Positions 34,475 through 45,698 are shown, numbered from the stretch's first letter. The stretch: DNA of 64,000 bases from Gnetum montanum (GCA_015680685.1 MNCI01004801.1:664237-728236), one strand, 5' to 3'. Notes: a model not told the origin generated them from the sequence alone. A program made the numbers and translations.

Positions 34475-34569
34475 CATGGAGTGAGCATGAACATGATAGT
34501 TCACAGACAGCATGAACATGAACCAAATTACAATGTGAACGTGAATTTTAGGTGACAGTTTCAGCATGA

Positions 34570-35310
34570 ACCTTGGACCCACGGCGTCAGCGTCAACCTC
34601 AGTCCCACGGCGTCAATGTAGAGGACCAATAAATTTTAGCATGTAGGGTTCAGTGCAGCGTGCAAGAATCGGGGCAGTGTACAAGAACAAACCCCAGCGT
34701 GCAGGGTCAAAATCCCATCGTGCAGCATGCAGGAATCAAGGCAGCGTGCAGGACTAAACCCTAGTGTATAGGGTTCAGCGCAACGTGCAGCGATGGGCAA
34801 GGGCAAGGAAGTGGAAGGTCAGGGGAGGAAGGAGCCTAGCTTGACCTTTGCGGATGAAAGCGAGGTGATGCTCCATTGTCTGCCCAAACCCATGATCCCC
34901 TCATGGTCAGGATCGTCGAGCCGGTAGACCTTGATCCTTTGTCAACATTTGTATTTCTCTTGAATTTCTCTATATTTTATTGCGGTGTATAGCGTACAGC
35001 CTAGCCTGGTTCCGTAGTATAAATGTGGTGTGCAGGAATTTTTAGTTATGCGCTCAGCGTACAAGATAGGGCTAAAACGCTCAGCATGTGGGGTTTGTGT
35101 ACCCATGTTTTGGCGTGCAGCGTGCAGGGTCCGCACGCTGAGTTCCACAACGTGCAGCGTGCAGGGTCCGCACACTGAGTTTCGGAGTGTGTAGCATGCT
35201 AAGTTTTGAAGCGTGCAGCATGCAGGGTTCGCACGCTGAGTTTCAAAGCATGCAGCGTGTAGGGTTCACACGCTGAGTTTTGCAGCGTGCATACATCGAG
35301 CGTGAACCTT
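34570..35310 (+). repeat. GCGTGCAG/CGCACGCTGAG repeats around exon 1 of the E2 gene
   Basis: Many copies of CGTGCAGGGTTC, GCGTGCAGCGTGCAGG and CGCACGCTGAGTTT surround exon 1, in the 5' leader and intron 1. The same GCGTGC/GCACGC vocabulary makes up the subrepeats of the E2 LTRs and of the E2 leader (43501-43800). A 44-45 bp periodicity is visible at about 35110-35280. Confidence 0.6.
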
Positions 35311-38300
35311 GGGAATTTTTCTAAGTATTGGCCCCCAGCGTCAAACCTTGTCTTTGCGTGGTCTATTGACTTTGGTTCTTGAATTCTTGCAGGGATCCCA
35401 AACCTTTCCTCTTGGTGGTGGAGCTTGTTGGAGTTCTGACATGGTTTGGGCCCATTGATCCTGACGAGCCTACCCCTGATATGATTTTCGACCAAAATGG
35501 GGTATGGTTCAGAGAAGGGGCCTATGAATTCCTTGCCTTCATTTTAGACAGATTCAGAGTGGTAATATGATCCAATCTAAGTGAAAAATTAGCGCGGAGC
35601 ATGCTTGAGATGATGTTACCAGGATCTTCAAACGACATTATGGCTTTCATGGTGGACATTGACGAGGGACCACTTATGATTGAGGATGGTCCCTCTGGAG
35701 GGCCCAGATCTACCCATCCGTTATCGTGTGTATGGGACTTATTGTCACATGGCCCTCACTATCTCAATAGCACCTTATTTTTGGCCGCTCGTGCGCATAC
35801 ATTATTTCAGAATCCTTCGGGCATGGTATACAGGGTGGAGAGGTAAGATTATTTAATTTGTCATTTCTGTTATGATGTTTAGTGTTTGCTACTATTTTGA
35901 TTACCATTCTTTTGCAGGCCCCAAGTTGATAAAGATGGAATATACGTAGGCGACGATAGACTTACATTGGCTCACATCACTTTAGAGACTTTTATGGTAG
36001 GTCCCACCCTCCGTGGAGCTGTGTTAGCTCAGTCTAAGGGTGACATTATTCATTTTCATAAGTGGTACTCTAGGGCATTTGCGCAATGTGCGGCTTAGGG
36101 ATGGTTGCATGGGGATTGGTCCCAAAGTGGGCCAATTTTCCCACGTGATTTAGATTTGACATCTAGCACCGATCCATAGTCTGACAGTAAGTCACAGTAT
36201 TTTTCTAACGCCTTAGTTTGTTTGTTCTACTATATAATTGGTTATATTGACTCCTCGGTGTTATCTTGTGCGTACAGTGGATGTTCCCCCTGGTGGAGCT
36301 ACTATCACAACTGGGCGGACTAAGGGCACTCTATCCATAAAATTTGGGGAGATTAGTGCTGCACAACGGTGGTTACGCATTAAGGCACCGTCGCAGATCA
36401 TCAGTTGTTTAACTGACGCGGGCCTCATGGATTTATTTACTGCCCCGAGTCGTGATGTGTCTGTGACCGAGATGATTAGAATCGTTGACTCTTTCAATGA
36501 ATCCATAACCTACTATAGCACACGTATCAAGGGTGCTAAAGTGGTTTTTTATCTATTAGTGGAGTTCTTCTTGGACCTCTTTGGCATACCAGCAGATGGT
36601 GTCAAAGTGGTGGTGGATAGGGCACAAAAAGAACTCCATGTTGTGCAAGAATTGGAGGACTGGTTTGGCATTCTCAAAGGCTCTAAGGGATTTTCTATGC
36701 AAGGCAAGTCAAAAGTGGCTGAAGTCAATGAGCTATATCCCTTGTTTAGAGTATGAGTGTTTCCCAAGTCTCTTTCTCAGGTAAAAACCTTTGGAGTAGA
36801 ACCTGTGTGTATCATGCGCACTATTCTAGAGACTGGGGTGTGTTATAATTGGGCCCAATTTTTGCTTTCGGGTTTCCATGGAGAGATAGTGAGGCTACGT
36901 TCAAACATTGAGGCGCAATCCCATTTCACATTTGCATTCTTTGCTGGTTACTTGCATCGGCTGGCTAAATTTTTAGTTGTTTGCACTAATAACAAGTACG
37001 TGCTAAGGGATCATAATCAATTGTCTCACCCGTGGATTTGCCACTTATTTGAGGTGGCCAAATCTCAAGATGCTCCTGAGGGAATTGACGAGTCAATTTC
37101 TATCACAACGGACAGGTCATCTAGTCATTCAATTCATACGCATGACAGCGTAGGGTTGGAACCAGATGGTGTGCCCTATACTGCTAGAAGAGCTGAGCGG
37201 GTGATCAAGGAGATGATCGGGGAAGCAAGAAAGAAAGTGAGGTTGCCCTAACTATAGAGGAACCAAGAGTGAAACGCATATGGTTTAAGATGTCTATACA
37301 ATGTAAGCTTGATTCACTGGTTTGTCCTTGCTTTATTGTCAACATCATTATTTTTACTTTATTTTTCTGCTATTTATACAAAATTAATGTTGAACCTATG
37401 AACGTTATTAGAGTTGAGTTTTGGATTGAGAAAAGAGAGATTAGCACCCATCATCAAGGAGGAAGAGGCCTCAACGAACTTAAATGAGGAGGATGAAACG
37501 GGCAGGGATGAGACAGGAGGAACAAAAGATCAGGAAGGAGATACCACAGAAAAGGGCAACATTGATGATTAGGGTGGAGTTGACGAGATGTTTGATAGTT
37601 TCCTGAAAGGGAGGTTATACCTTGGCGATCCTTCAAATAGGGAGGAAGACAGAGATTTTGGTATATTCACCGTATTATGTATATTTGGCTTTTGGATTAT
37701 GCTTTTCATTCTTCGAAGTTTTAATTTTATGTTTTTTTACTGTTACTAGGTGAAAATGTTGAGGCTAGGATGGATCCTAACATTCATTTACAAGTCCCTA
37801 TGATGAAGGCTCCCACAAGAATGACTACCGAAGTTAACCCATCTCCTACGCATGAACCATTTACTTGGTTCGAAATGCCAAGTAAAATGGACTTTGTAAT
37901 TGGTATCATTGAAGAGGTGGTTGATCGTAATCCAACAAGCTCATCTTGAAATAGGTACATATATCTTAATGGTTTCGAATCCTTCGATTTTTCATATCTT
38001 TCTCTACTGTCCAAGGTCTAATGTATGTTTTTCTCATGCGACTAGGGGCCAAACTGAGATGGGATCCATCTGAGGCCACGTGTATAGATAGGTTTCCTAT
38101 ACTATTGCCAGAGATTGAGCAAGTGCCCAGATAGATCTATAATGATGTGGCGGAATGTGTTATGTGGAATGCTAAGTCTCTTTGGACCTGTAGGTGTTCA
38201 ATCAAGGAACTATGGTTGCGAATTCAGGCTAGGGAAAAAGAGATTTCGAAGCTATTAGTAGAATGAGATGATCTCAAGGCATGCTATGACTTTGCCTCAG

Positions 38301-39029
38301 CAAGGTTAATAGGTGATCATTCTTGGCAAACTTCTGAAGTCACTTATACCAGGTATTGGGATCTATTGGACTGCCAAGTAACTATGACTCGGGCACTAGT
38401 AGAACGAAAGGCACAAATAGATTTACTGAACCTCAAATGTTAGGATTGAAAGCCTTTTGCTTCTAAGGTGCAGAAATGGGGTCAAGATGAAAAGAATCAT
38501 AAGCATCATTATAAAAAATCATTAAAGGAAGTATCTATAGAGAAGCATCAGCTGGAAATGTTTGTTGAGGGTTTAGGTCTGCACTCTGCATTTGATGCAT
38601 TTGTTAAGCATACCATGGTGGAGATGGAATCTCCTAAGAGGGTAATTACCACAGAATCTGGGGAGTGTGGGTAAGTTTCCTCTAAAACGTCTCACTTGGT
38701 CCGCGGTGGACAAAGGGAAGGCTTTGGCCAATGTTGATCTGGGCCTTGATGGGACTGACTGGGCAAGTGTTTCCAAGGAAGAAATGCTTCATCAGTTGGA
38801 GTTTGATTTAGGAGGATCTTCTTCAGTAAGTTGTTTAGGCTTGTAAATCTTGTTTATTGAATAACTTTTGGGTCCTTCTCTTTTCATTTTTTTGTGTGTT
38901 AATTCTTTTCCTTTTACCTTCTCATAGGGTTAGGGCAATGACGATGGTCGAGAAGGTGGCCCCAACGGAGCGGGGACTCGTGATGCCAGGGAGTCTGGGG
39001 AGGACACCCCTCTCGACCCTGAAACTTAG
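34793..39029 (+). pseudogene. Opposite-strand accessory gene, copy E2 (8 exons, best preserved)
   Basis: Exons: 34793 to about 34925, 35393-35842, 35918-36186, 36277 to about 37280, about 37440-37662, 37750-37954, 38046-38825, 38928-39029. Exon 2 matches the FCP1/SCP (NIF) phosphatase fold: VVELVGVL at the catalytic strand (D replaced by E), FREGAYEFLAFIL, RVVI(stop for W)SN, HPLSCVWDLL, and NSTLFLAARAHTLFQNPSG for NTLLIDDSPYKxxLNPP, with AA in place of DD. Exon 4 (36277-37248) is open for about 325 codons apart from one TGA at 36754; landmarks are GLMDLFTAPSRDVSVTEM, DLFGIPADGVKVVVDR and HFTFAFFAGYLHRLAKFLVV. Exon 5 is acidic, exon 7 coiled-coil-like (QKWGQDEKNHKHHYKKSLK), and exon 8 ends SGEDTPLDPET. 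The stops look like C-to-T or G-to-A changes. It is antisense to E2 gag-pol and probably a captured host gene. Confidence 0.75.
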
Positions 39030-39469
39030 TTTTCAATTTGGTATTATCATCGCTCATGTTTTTACATGAGTCACAAATAGAATGCTTTGCTTTGTACTGT
39101 ACATGAAATGATGACTGAAATCGGTTAACTGTTGTATTTGTCTATTGCATATGAATATATATATTTTTTGTTTGGATTTCGAGCTTGTTTGAACATTGAT
39201 AAGCGTAGAGTTAAAGTGAAAAATATTTTTGTTCTTTTGGCTGTTGTTGTTTAAATGTGAACATGATGCAGCAATGTAAAATGTTTTGTTTGTTTTGTTG
39301 TTTAAGTGTAATGCATGAAGTAGGAATGCCAGTAGGAATGTAATTATAATCGAAGGATAATTATGAAAAGGGGAATGTGGAGAAAAACTGTAACTGATAA
39401 CACAACAATGTGAGCATAAATTCGAACAGTGAACTTGAATTTGCAAGAAAACAAGTGTAATAAAATGCT
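39030..39469. other. Spacer between the accessory gene end and hairpin site i
   Basis: AT-rich, with no gene seen. On the plus strand it would be the 3' untranslated region and terminator of the accessory gene. AATATATATATTTTTTG near 39152 and AATGTAAAATG words fit plant polyadenylation context only loosely. Confidence 0.35.
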
Positions 39470-39965
39470 CTAGTTTAAGGCCATTTTGGGCCATGCACAC
39501 ACGTGCATCAGTTTAAAGTCATGACGAACTATAGCCTTGATGTTCTAATTTAATGCCATTTTGGGTGCCATGCACTAGTTTAAGGCCATTTCAGGCCATG
39601 TGTAAACAAGAGAAGTTTCAAGTGATATTGGTGGGTTTCTTGGTAGACTGGTCATTTCTGACCGTGGCTAGTTTTATGCCATTGCGGCCATGTGATAGTT
39701 TAACATCATTTCGGACTATGAATGTAGTTTAAAGTCATTTCGGACTGTGAATGTAGTTCAACATCATTTCGGATTGTGAATGTAGTTTAACGTCATTTCA
39801 GACTGTGAATGTAGTTTAACATCATTTCGGACTATGAATGTAGTTTAACATCATTTTGGACTGTGAATGTAGTTTAACGTCATTTCGGACTGTGAATGTA
39901 GTTTAACGTCATTTTGGACTATGAATGTAGTTTAACGTCATTTTGAACTGTGAATGTAGTTTATT
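39470..39965. repeat. AGTTTAA hairpin repeats, site i of E2
   Basis: About sixteen units, the last nine nearly regular with a period close to 28-29 bp: GTAGTTTAACRTCATTTCGG ACTGTGAAT. AGTC/GACT is perfect at 39733-39746 around ATTTCG. Earlier units use GGCC/GGCC around ATTTTG (39478-39491) and ATTTCA. The later units are ACATC or ACGTC with GACT and pair less well, so this array mixes paired and decayed units. Confidence 0.7.
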
Positions 39966-39968
39966 GGT

Positions 39969-41000
39969 TCAGTAAATTTTTTTTATTTTTCTCATCTTAA
40001 CATTAGGAGTGGCATTAATGGGTATGATTTTGTACTCAGGGTCCCCTTCGCTGATCACATTGAATGGTAATTCGGCCCAAGGGACGTCTGATGGAACCGG
40101 TTCTATGTTAGCATCCTCTAGTGTTTCTGCACGTACAATAGTTTCTACGTTCGTTGTAGCTTCTAGATTAGGCGATGTATGTGCAGTTTCAGGCCTAAGT
40201 ATCTCTGTGTTGGGTAAATTTTTCTTTATGTTTAATGGATCATTTCTTACTGGTTGTGTGCAAATTTGTTGTTCGTTTGTATCTTAATGTTTAGGCTCTT
40301 CAAACTTAACCTCTGAGCCTTGGTCTATGTTCGTGTGTGACGAGATGGTAGGTGTAGCAGCTTCCCCATGTATAATGATTTCACCACCTTCGTAAGGCAG
40401 GTGAATCTCTTAGTGTATGGGGGAAGACACTACTTTCAATTGGGCTAGCCAGGGTCTTCCCAATATTAAATTGAACCCTAGAATTTCATCAATGATCATA
40501 AAGTTAGCGAATGTGGGGAACTAATCCCCTACTATAAAGTCCAAAGTTATGGTGCCTTTTACTACTACGCGTGATCCACTAAATGATTTTAAACATGTGG
40601 TGGCAGTTGGTCTAATTAGTTTCGTAAGCCCTAATTGTTCGATGACGGGATAGGGTACTACATTTGTAGCGGCTCTGTCATCTACATGCACTCTATGTAT
40701 TTTGAATTGATTTACTTGTATCGTTATGAACATAGGTGTGGTTGTCACTTCTCCTGTTTTCTCATCCATTTTGATGTTGTCATTGTGGAAACCTAGTGAT
40801 TTATAAGTCGATCCTTGAGGTGAATACATTACGATATGAATTGAAGGTTCATTTGGATGACATAGGATCTTTGAGGGGTAAGTGGGGTACATGGGAAGTA
40901 TGATGGTTGAAGTGCGGGTGTTTGTACAGTGGGAGGAATGTGGACTACAAATGGTCTCTTTGGTATTTTCTGTTCGTAGTTTGAATAGATGGTGTTAATC
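39969..41000 (-). pseudogene. pol: E2 protease region
   Basis: Minus-strand reading: IHIVMYSPQGSTYKSLGFHN, TTPMFITIQVNQFKIHRVHV, then DDRAATNVVPYPVIEQLGLT (D-D-R where D-T/S-G is expected; the G of D-D-G is mutated to R here). Then LKSFSGSRVVVKGTITLDF, LGRPWLAQLKVVSSPIH and EIHLPYEGGEIIIHG. It ends WAELPFNVISEGDPEYK and ...NVKMRKIKKIY with a stop at 39971-39969. Few stops are present, consistent with a younger element. Confidence 0.75.
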
Positions 41001-43389
41001 CTAGGTGCTTCTGGTTCATTATACAAATAGATAGTGTTAATTACATATGATGCTTCCTTAGCATTTAGTGGATCCTTATATACACCCATGGATTGGTTTT
41101 GCAGTTGGACTGGGTTGGACTCATCGAAAGTTATTTCACCCTATCTATCATTCGTTGAATGTCTTGTTTCAGGGTGAAACAAAAATCTGTACCATGCCCA
41201 TTACGTTGATGGTATTCGCAAAACCTATCGAGCCTAAAGCCTTTTGGGACAGGTGGTTCATTAGATGTGGCCAAGCCTAGACTCTTGACCAATTCACAAA
41301 ATCGATCGTGTCTCTGAATAGCTATAGGAGACATCTGCTTGTGTTTTATCATTCCATCTTTCAAAAGTTGGTTAAATATTTGAGAAGGCTTCGTAGGCAA
41401 TGGTTTGTATTGAGAAGGATCTTTTCTCTCAAACTTTCGGGCATGACCTGTTGTAGCAGTTTGTGATGTGGAAGGTTCAGGTGCAGTAGCGGGAGCGGGT
41501 CTAGCATAGTTAGTAGGGATAGTAGGTGGTTTTCCTTGTTGTCCCGTACTCGTTTGTTGGGTTTTCGCTACCGTTGCTATAGTTTCTGTAGCCTTTTCTT
41601 TGTCTTTCTTATTATGTTGGTTTTTAAAGGCTAAATAGGCAGGGTCATGGCTATTTTGGGACGCCTCTTCTATGTTCTTTATTTGTAAAAATGTTTGGCT
41701 AAGAGTGCGTGTCTTGAGATAATATAATTTAGACTTCACAAAATCATTAACAGCCCCTTTTAGAATAGTGAGGAGATAAGTCTCTAGGTTTGGCTCATGG
41801 AGTTCATTGAGGGTAGCACTCCACCATTGAATAAATTTTTGAACAGGCTCAAGCGGTGCTTGCTTGACCTGTATGAGGTTGTCAAGTGTTGCTTTAGGCT
41901 TCAAGTTATACTTGAACCTAGTAAAAAATTGGTGTAATAAATATTCTAGAGAAGATATTGAGTTTCGGGGAAAAGCCCGATACCAATCAAGTGCTCTCAC
42001 TATGAGGGACATGGGGAACACTCGCAGAATGGCATGTGGCCACACCTGAAGTAACGCACATTCTAATCTAAACATTATAAGATGGGCGTTGGGGTCTATC
42101 TCCCCATTGTACTTAGTTAACGTGGGTAAGGAAACACCCTTAGGTAATGTTAGAGGTGGAACCAAAGAGCTGATAGGGTCATCTTGATAGAAATCCACTA
42201 CGTTAAGCTCTTCGTCGGTAGCTATTCTGAGGTGCTTGACCTCGTTAGTTAGCTCTTGCATCAGCTTTTTGGCATCAGCCCAGTCTTGGGAACTATGTGA
42301 GATAGTAGGTTGATGATGTTGTGTAGTATACAAACTAGATTGTTGTACGGTGGGCTGGAAGGAGGAGAGTTATGTGGTTGGAGGTTGTGCTTGTGGAATA
42401 TTCATAGTGGGTGGTACTAAGGGTGGTGCATTGTAGGGAAAGGTTTGTTGTGGTTGTTGTTGCTGTTGTACTTGAGGGACGTTCATGGATGGAATTGTAT
42501 GAGGTGGTACATTGTAGTGAGGGGGTTGATGCGGTTGAACACCAGTCATAGCCCACTGCCCAGTCACGTTTTGTGCAGGAACACCCTGAACTTGTTAAGT
42601 TGAAGTAGTGAAGGATGCTCCTTGGGTTTGGATCCATGGTATATAGTGCATGGATGTAGAAGCTGGTATCACATATGGCATCCCGATCACTTAGGGTGGG
42701 AAGGTCACTCCTACATTATTTTGAGGGGGTGTTGTTGGGGTTGTATTTGTAAAAGAGGGGGTAATGTGGAAGTGGGAGGAATGGTTGCGAGGGGTATATT
42801 GAGTTGGGTATTGGTCACTGGGGGCGTGGGAATAAGCATGGATGGTTCTTGTTGGGGTACATGTGTTTGGGTGATTTTAAATGGCTGGAGGGACATAGTT
42901 TCCCTTGTGAATGGGTGAAACAATGGGTTCGCGTAAGTTTATGGGCTGAGGGTATGGTATGAATCTTCACATTCGGACTGAGCAGCAAAGTCATCCTCCT
43001 CTAATTGAGGATTTTCCATGGACTGGTCTAGAGACTGATTCCTTACTAGGAGGAGCTGTGAGATGAGCTCAGAGTAGTGCTTGGTAGTGCTCGGGGAGAG
43101 GGATGATGTCATACGGGGAAGGGATGAACTCATGTCCTCCCCTATGAAACAGTTCATATTGTCTCTTAACCTTTATTTCAATTTGATCCACTGCTAGGAC
43201 GACTTGGATTTTTATGCATATAAAGTTATATTGTTCCTGTGTTATAATGTTAAACGATGGATTTCTCCCTTGCAGTCTGAGAGATCGGTGAGGTCTTGCC
43301 GCGGGTTGCACTGTGGGCAGTGGGATGGTCATGGGGCCAATGGTATCCGTAATGGGCTTGGTTGAAATGTTGGTATCGGTGGTATTCAT
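41001..43389 (-). pseudogene. gag: E2 gag
   Basis: Starts with ATG at 43389 (MNTTDTNISTKPITD); the E4 start at 60793 is equivalent. After EYELFHRGGHEFIP-like residues there is a frameshift near 43069, then MENPQLEEDDFAAQSE, a P/T/Q-rich region, and a clean 400-codon frame (42333-41131). That frame has VVDFYQDDPISSLVPPLTL, the capsid-like core ALDWYRAFPRNSISSLEYLL, a basic K/T/A linker, and FRLDRFCEYHQRNGHGTDFC as knuckle. It ends with QSMGVYKDPLNAKEASYVIN. Only the N-terminal part is broken (two frameshifts and stops). Confidence 0.85.
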
Positions 43390-43500
43390 GGTAAAAAGGT
43401 CCTGAACGTAAGAAGGGTACGCAGACAAAAATTTGGTTAAGTGCAAAAATATGAATGACGTGCTTAGTGTATAGTGTGTAAGCACTATTGTCAACGTGAA

Positions 43501-43800
43501 GGGGCTGATCACAGCATGTGAATTAAGCTCACGACATGTAGGTTATGATAGTCGACGTGTAGACAGAGTCTATAGCGTGTGAGTTGACTGTGCAGTGTGC
43601 AGATAGGGTCTACAGCGTGCAAGCAGGTGGTGCAGCATGTAGAAAGGGTCTACAACGTACAGCATGCCAGTAGGCGGTGCAACGTGTAGACAAGGTCTAC
43701 AACGTACAACGTGCCAGTAGGTGGTGCAACGTGTAGATAGGGTCCACAACGTGCAAGTAGGTGGTGCAATGTGTAGACACTGAGAATGCTGTAGAACAAG
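43501..43800 (-). repeat. Tandem repeats in the E2 leader
   Basis: Four to five copies of a 40-50 bp unit of the type GGTGCAACGTGTAGAYARGG plus TCYACAACGTGCAAGTAG run between the primer site and gag. They use the same CGTGC words as the E2 LTR and the accessory-gene leader. Confidence 0.65.
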
Positions 43801-43896
43801 GTATTGATTTGAGAGGTTCAAAATCAGATTTAATGTTGATGCAATGTGAATATGAGAAAACCAGGTGGTAGATCAGAGTAGATTTAAACAGGTTCA

Positions 43897-43915
43897 GGCC
43901 CTCCTTCTAGCACCA
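43897..43915 (-). promoter_or_regulatory. Primer-binding site of E2
   Basis: On minus, five bases (GAAAA) after the LTR end, TGGTGCTAGAAGGAGGGCC begins with the TGG expected opposite a tRNA CCA end. E4 has TGGTTCTAGAAGGAGGGCT at 60360. I cannot name the tRNA. Confidence 0.65.
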
Positions 43916-43920
43916 TTTTC

Positions 43921-45446
43921 TGTACTGTCTAAAATTGTCGATCTCTGGCTAGAATGAAAACAGAAAACAAGAGATCCCCGGACAAATATAGAAGACCCTA
44001 CCTTCATTTGAGAGTGAGTTGGAACTAACGAAGGCAGAGTACCTTGGGTGGTCCGCACGCAGATCAGACAAGGATTTCCCTGAACATACACCAATATACT
44101 ATATGCTGGGTTATATGTAAAAGGTGTAATAAATGTTAAACCAAGCATGAACGTATATGAATGTAAACCATAAGCACACAATAATGAATGAAAAACTATA
44201 ACAAATATTAGCAAAAGAAATGTTGCGATATTATTGCATAATGGGAAGTTACAATGCACTAGTCTAACACAGTTGTGGATCTGACACAAGGCAGACAGAA
44301 AGCTCCGATGGATGCAGAGGGGTGACTATTTGCTAGATTCGGCTGCAAGCATAGTGTGAAGGCTGTATGCTCAGCGTACAGGATAGAAGACTAGCGTGAA
44401 AGATGTAGTGTTCTCGATGTTCTAAGTGTGGGTTGCCCTAAATTTTTGCCAAGATGCCTCCAATTTTTTGACCCTAATCTGGTAAAAAATTAGTATTTTT
44501 ATACAGGCATGGGCATTCCATTCAGATCTAAGACAGGATTATTGGCTATGGGGTGTTGGAATTTTGGATCAGGTGACATGTGGAGTGTTGACCGAGTGCA
44601 TACAAATGAAATTTTACAAGTGTACAATGTGCTGCACACCAGCGTGTACTGCTGTACGCCAGCATATACTACTGCACGCCAACATGTACTGTTGTACACC
44701 AACGTATACTATTCCATGCCAGCGTGTACATGCTAGGCATGTGAACTCAGCATACAGCCTTGACTAAAACAAAAGAAGTCATTTTTAAAAACTATTGCTA
44801 CAACAGGAAGTATCAAATTCGGCCCTCAGATTTGAATTTGGATGTCACGAGAATGCTGCCTGTGGATGTTCAGCTCAGTTGGACTTGATCTGACATGGTT
44901 CTGGAGAGCCTTGATTGGTATAAGTTCTGCTATACACTGGGTGTACACGCTAGGCGTACACGCTGGGCATGCAGGATGTACATGCTCAGTGTATCAACTC
45001 CAAAGTGCATGATTTCGAGGCCAAAATTTGATTTTCTGGAGCCCATGATGATGCCTAACAATTTTCTTGTCTCTGCGAGTTGATTCCTTGTACGAAATCT
45101 TGCTCTGAAGTGCCTATTTCAGGTAGTCTTTGAAGTCACATGCTCGTCGTGCACGCTAGAGATGCATGCTGGGTGTACATGCTAGGCGTACATGCTGAGT
45201 GTACACGCTGGGCATGCACACTGCATACTCAGTGATAACTAAGTTTTTTGAGTTTAAAATCTACCAGGTTTGACACCAGATGTTGCCGTAGTATTCTGTG
45301 GATCTCAGGGGACCGTTTCCTATTCCGTTCGACTCTGTTCGAAGCTGTTTGTGATGCTGTCAAGCTTTAGTCATGGTGGGGAGCATCACGATCTTAGCTT
45401 GATTCTTGCTAGAGAAGTACTAAGCTCAGAATTTTGTGGTGTTTCA
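43921..45446 (-). repeat. 5' LTR of E2
   Basis: Same ends and content as 29349-30896, with TACGCCAGC subrepeats (44635-44725) and GCGTACACGCTGGG words (44936-44970, 45140-45230). It is about 20 bp shorter. In the stretches I compared by eye, roughly one base in ten to fifteen differs, mainly transitions. Confidence 0.9.
44494..44504 (-). promoter_or_regulatory. TATA box of the E2 5' LTR
   Basis: On minus TGTATAAAAATA; the 3' LTR has CTATATAAAAATC at the same place (29935-29923). Unlike E1 and E3, I see no CACGTG just upstream. Confidence 0.45.
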
Positions 45447-45698
45447 AGCATGAACTTTAACATGATAGAACGCGACTAACCTGATCAGGTCCCACGTCTG
45501 TCTCAAAGGGTATTTGGTCTAAATAGAGCCCGAGACGATGCAAGACCTCCTCCGCTATGATATCTACCCAACGGCTCTTGTCTGGTGTAGAATCTACTGT
45601 AGCAGCTCTCCCCCTTTCGGCAGGTGTCCATCATGGTGGCCCTAGAGTATAGGAGACAATTGTAGCCTCTCATGTGGAAAGGGTCACCTTCAGGTTAG
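45447..45698 (+). other. E3 spacer before RT, with acceptor-like AG at 45697-45698
   Basis: The first 200 bases after E2 show no hairpin repeats and no recognised gene. TCACCTTCAGGTTAG ends at 45698 just before the RT leader, matching the E1 and E2 acceptor-like sites. Hairpin site ii is absent here, so it was lost together with the accessory gene. Confidence 0.4.

Larger units (their letters stand above)
29349..45446 (-). mobile_element. E2: full LTR-to-LTR Tat-type retrotransposon, 16.1 kb
   Basis: Two LTRs of about 1.5 kb bracket, on minus: primer site (43915-43897), leader with repeats, gag (43389-41001), protease (41000-39969), hairpin site i, opposite-strand accessory gene (34793-39029 on plus), TATA box, hairpin site ii, RT (33966-32931), integrase C-terminus (32930-32563), hairpin site iii and the 37-bp array, spacer, PPT stem-loop and LTR. 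This copy proves that the accessory gene is inside the element between protease and RT. No flanking target-site duplication is seen (GGTTT left, AGCAT right). Part of pol is deleted. Confidence 0.9.

Noticed and set aside
39054-39500. Minus-strand 148-codon frame
   Set aside because: Lies in AT-rich spacer and hairpin sequence, with a biased composition; no counterpart in E1.
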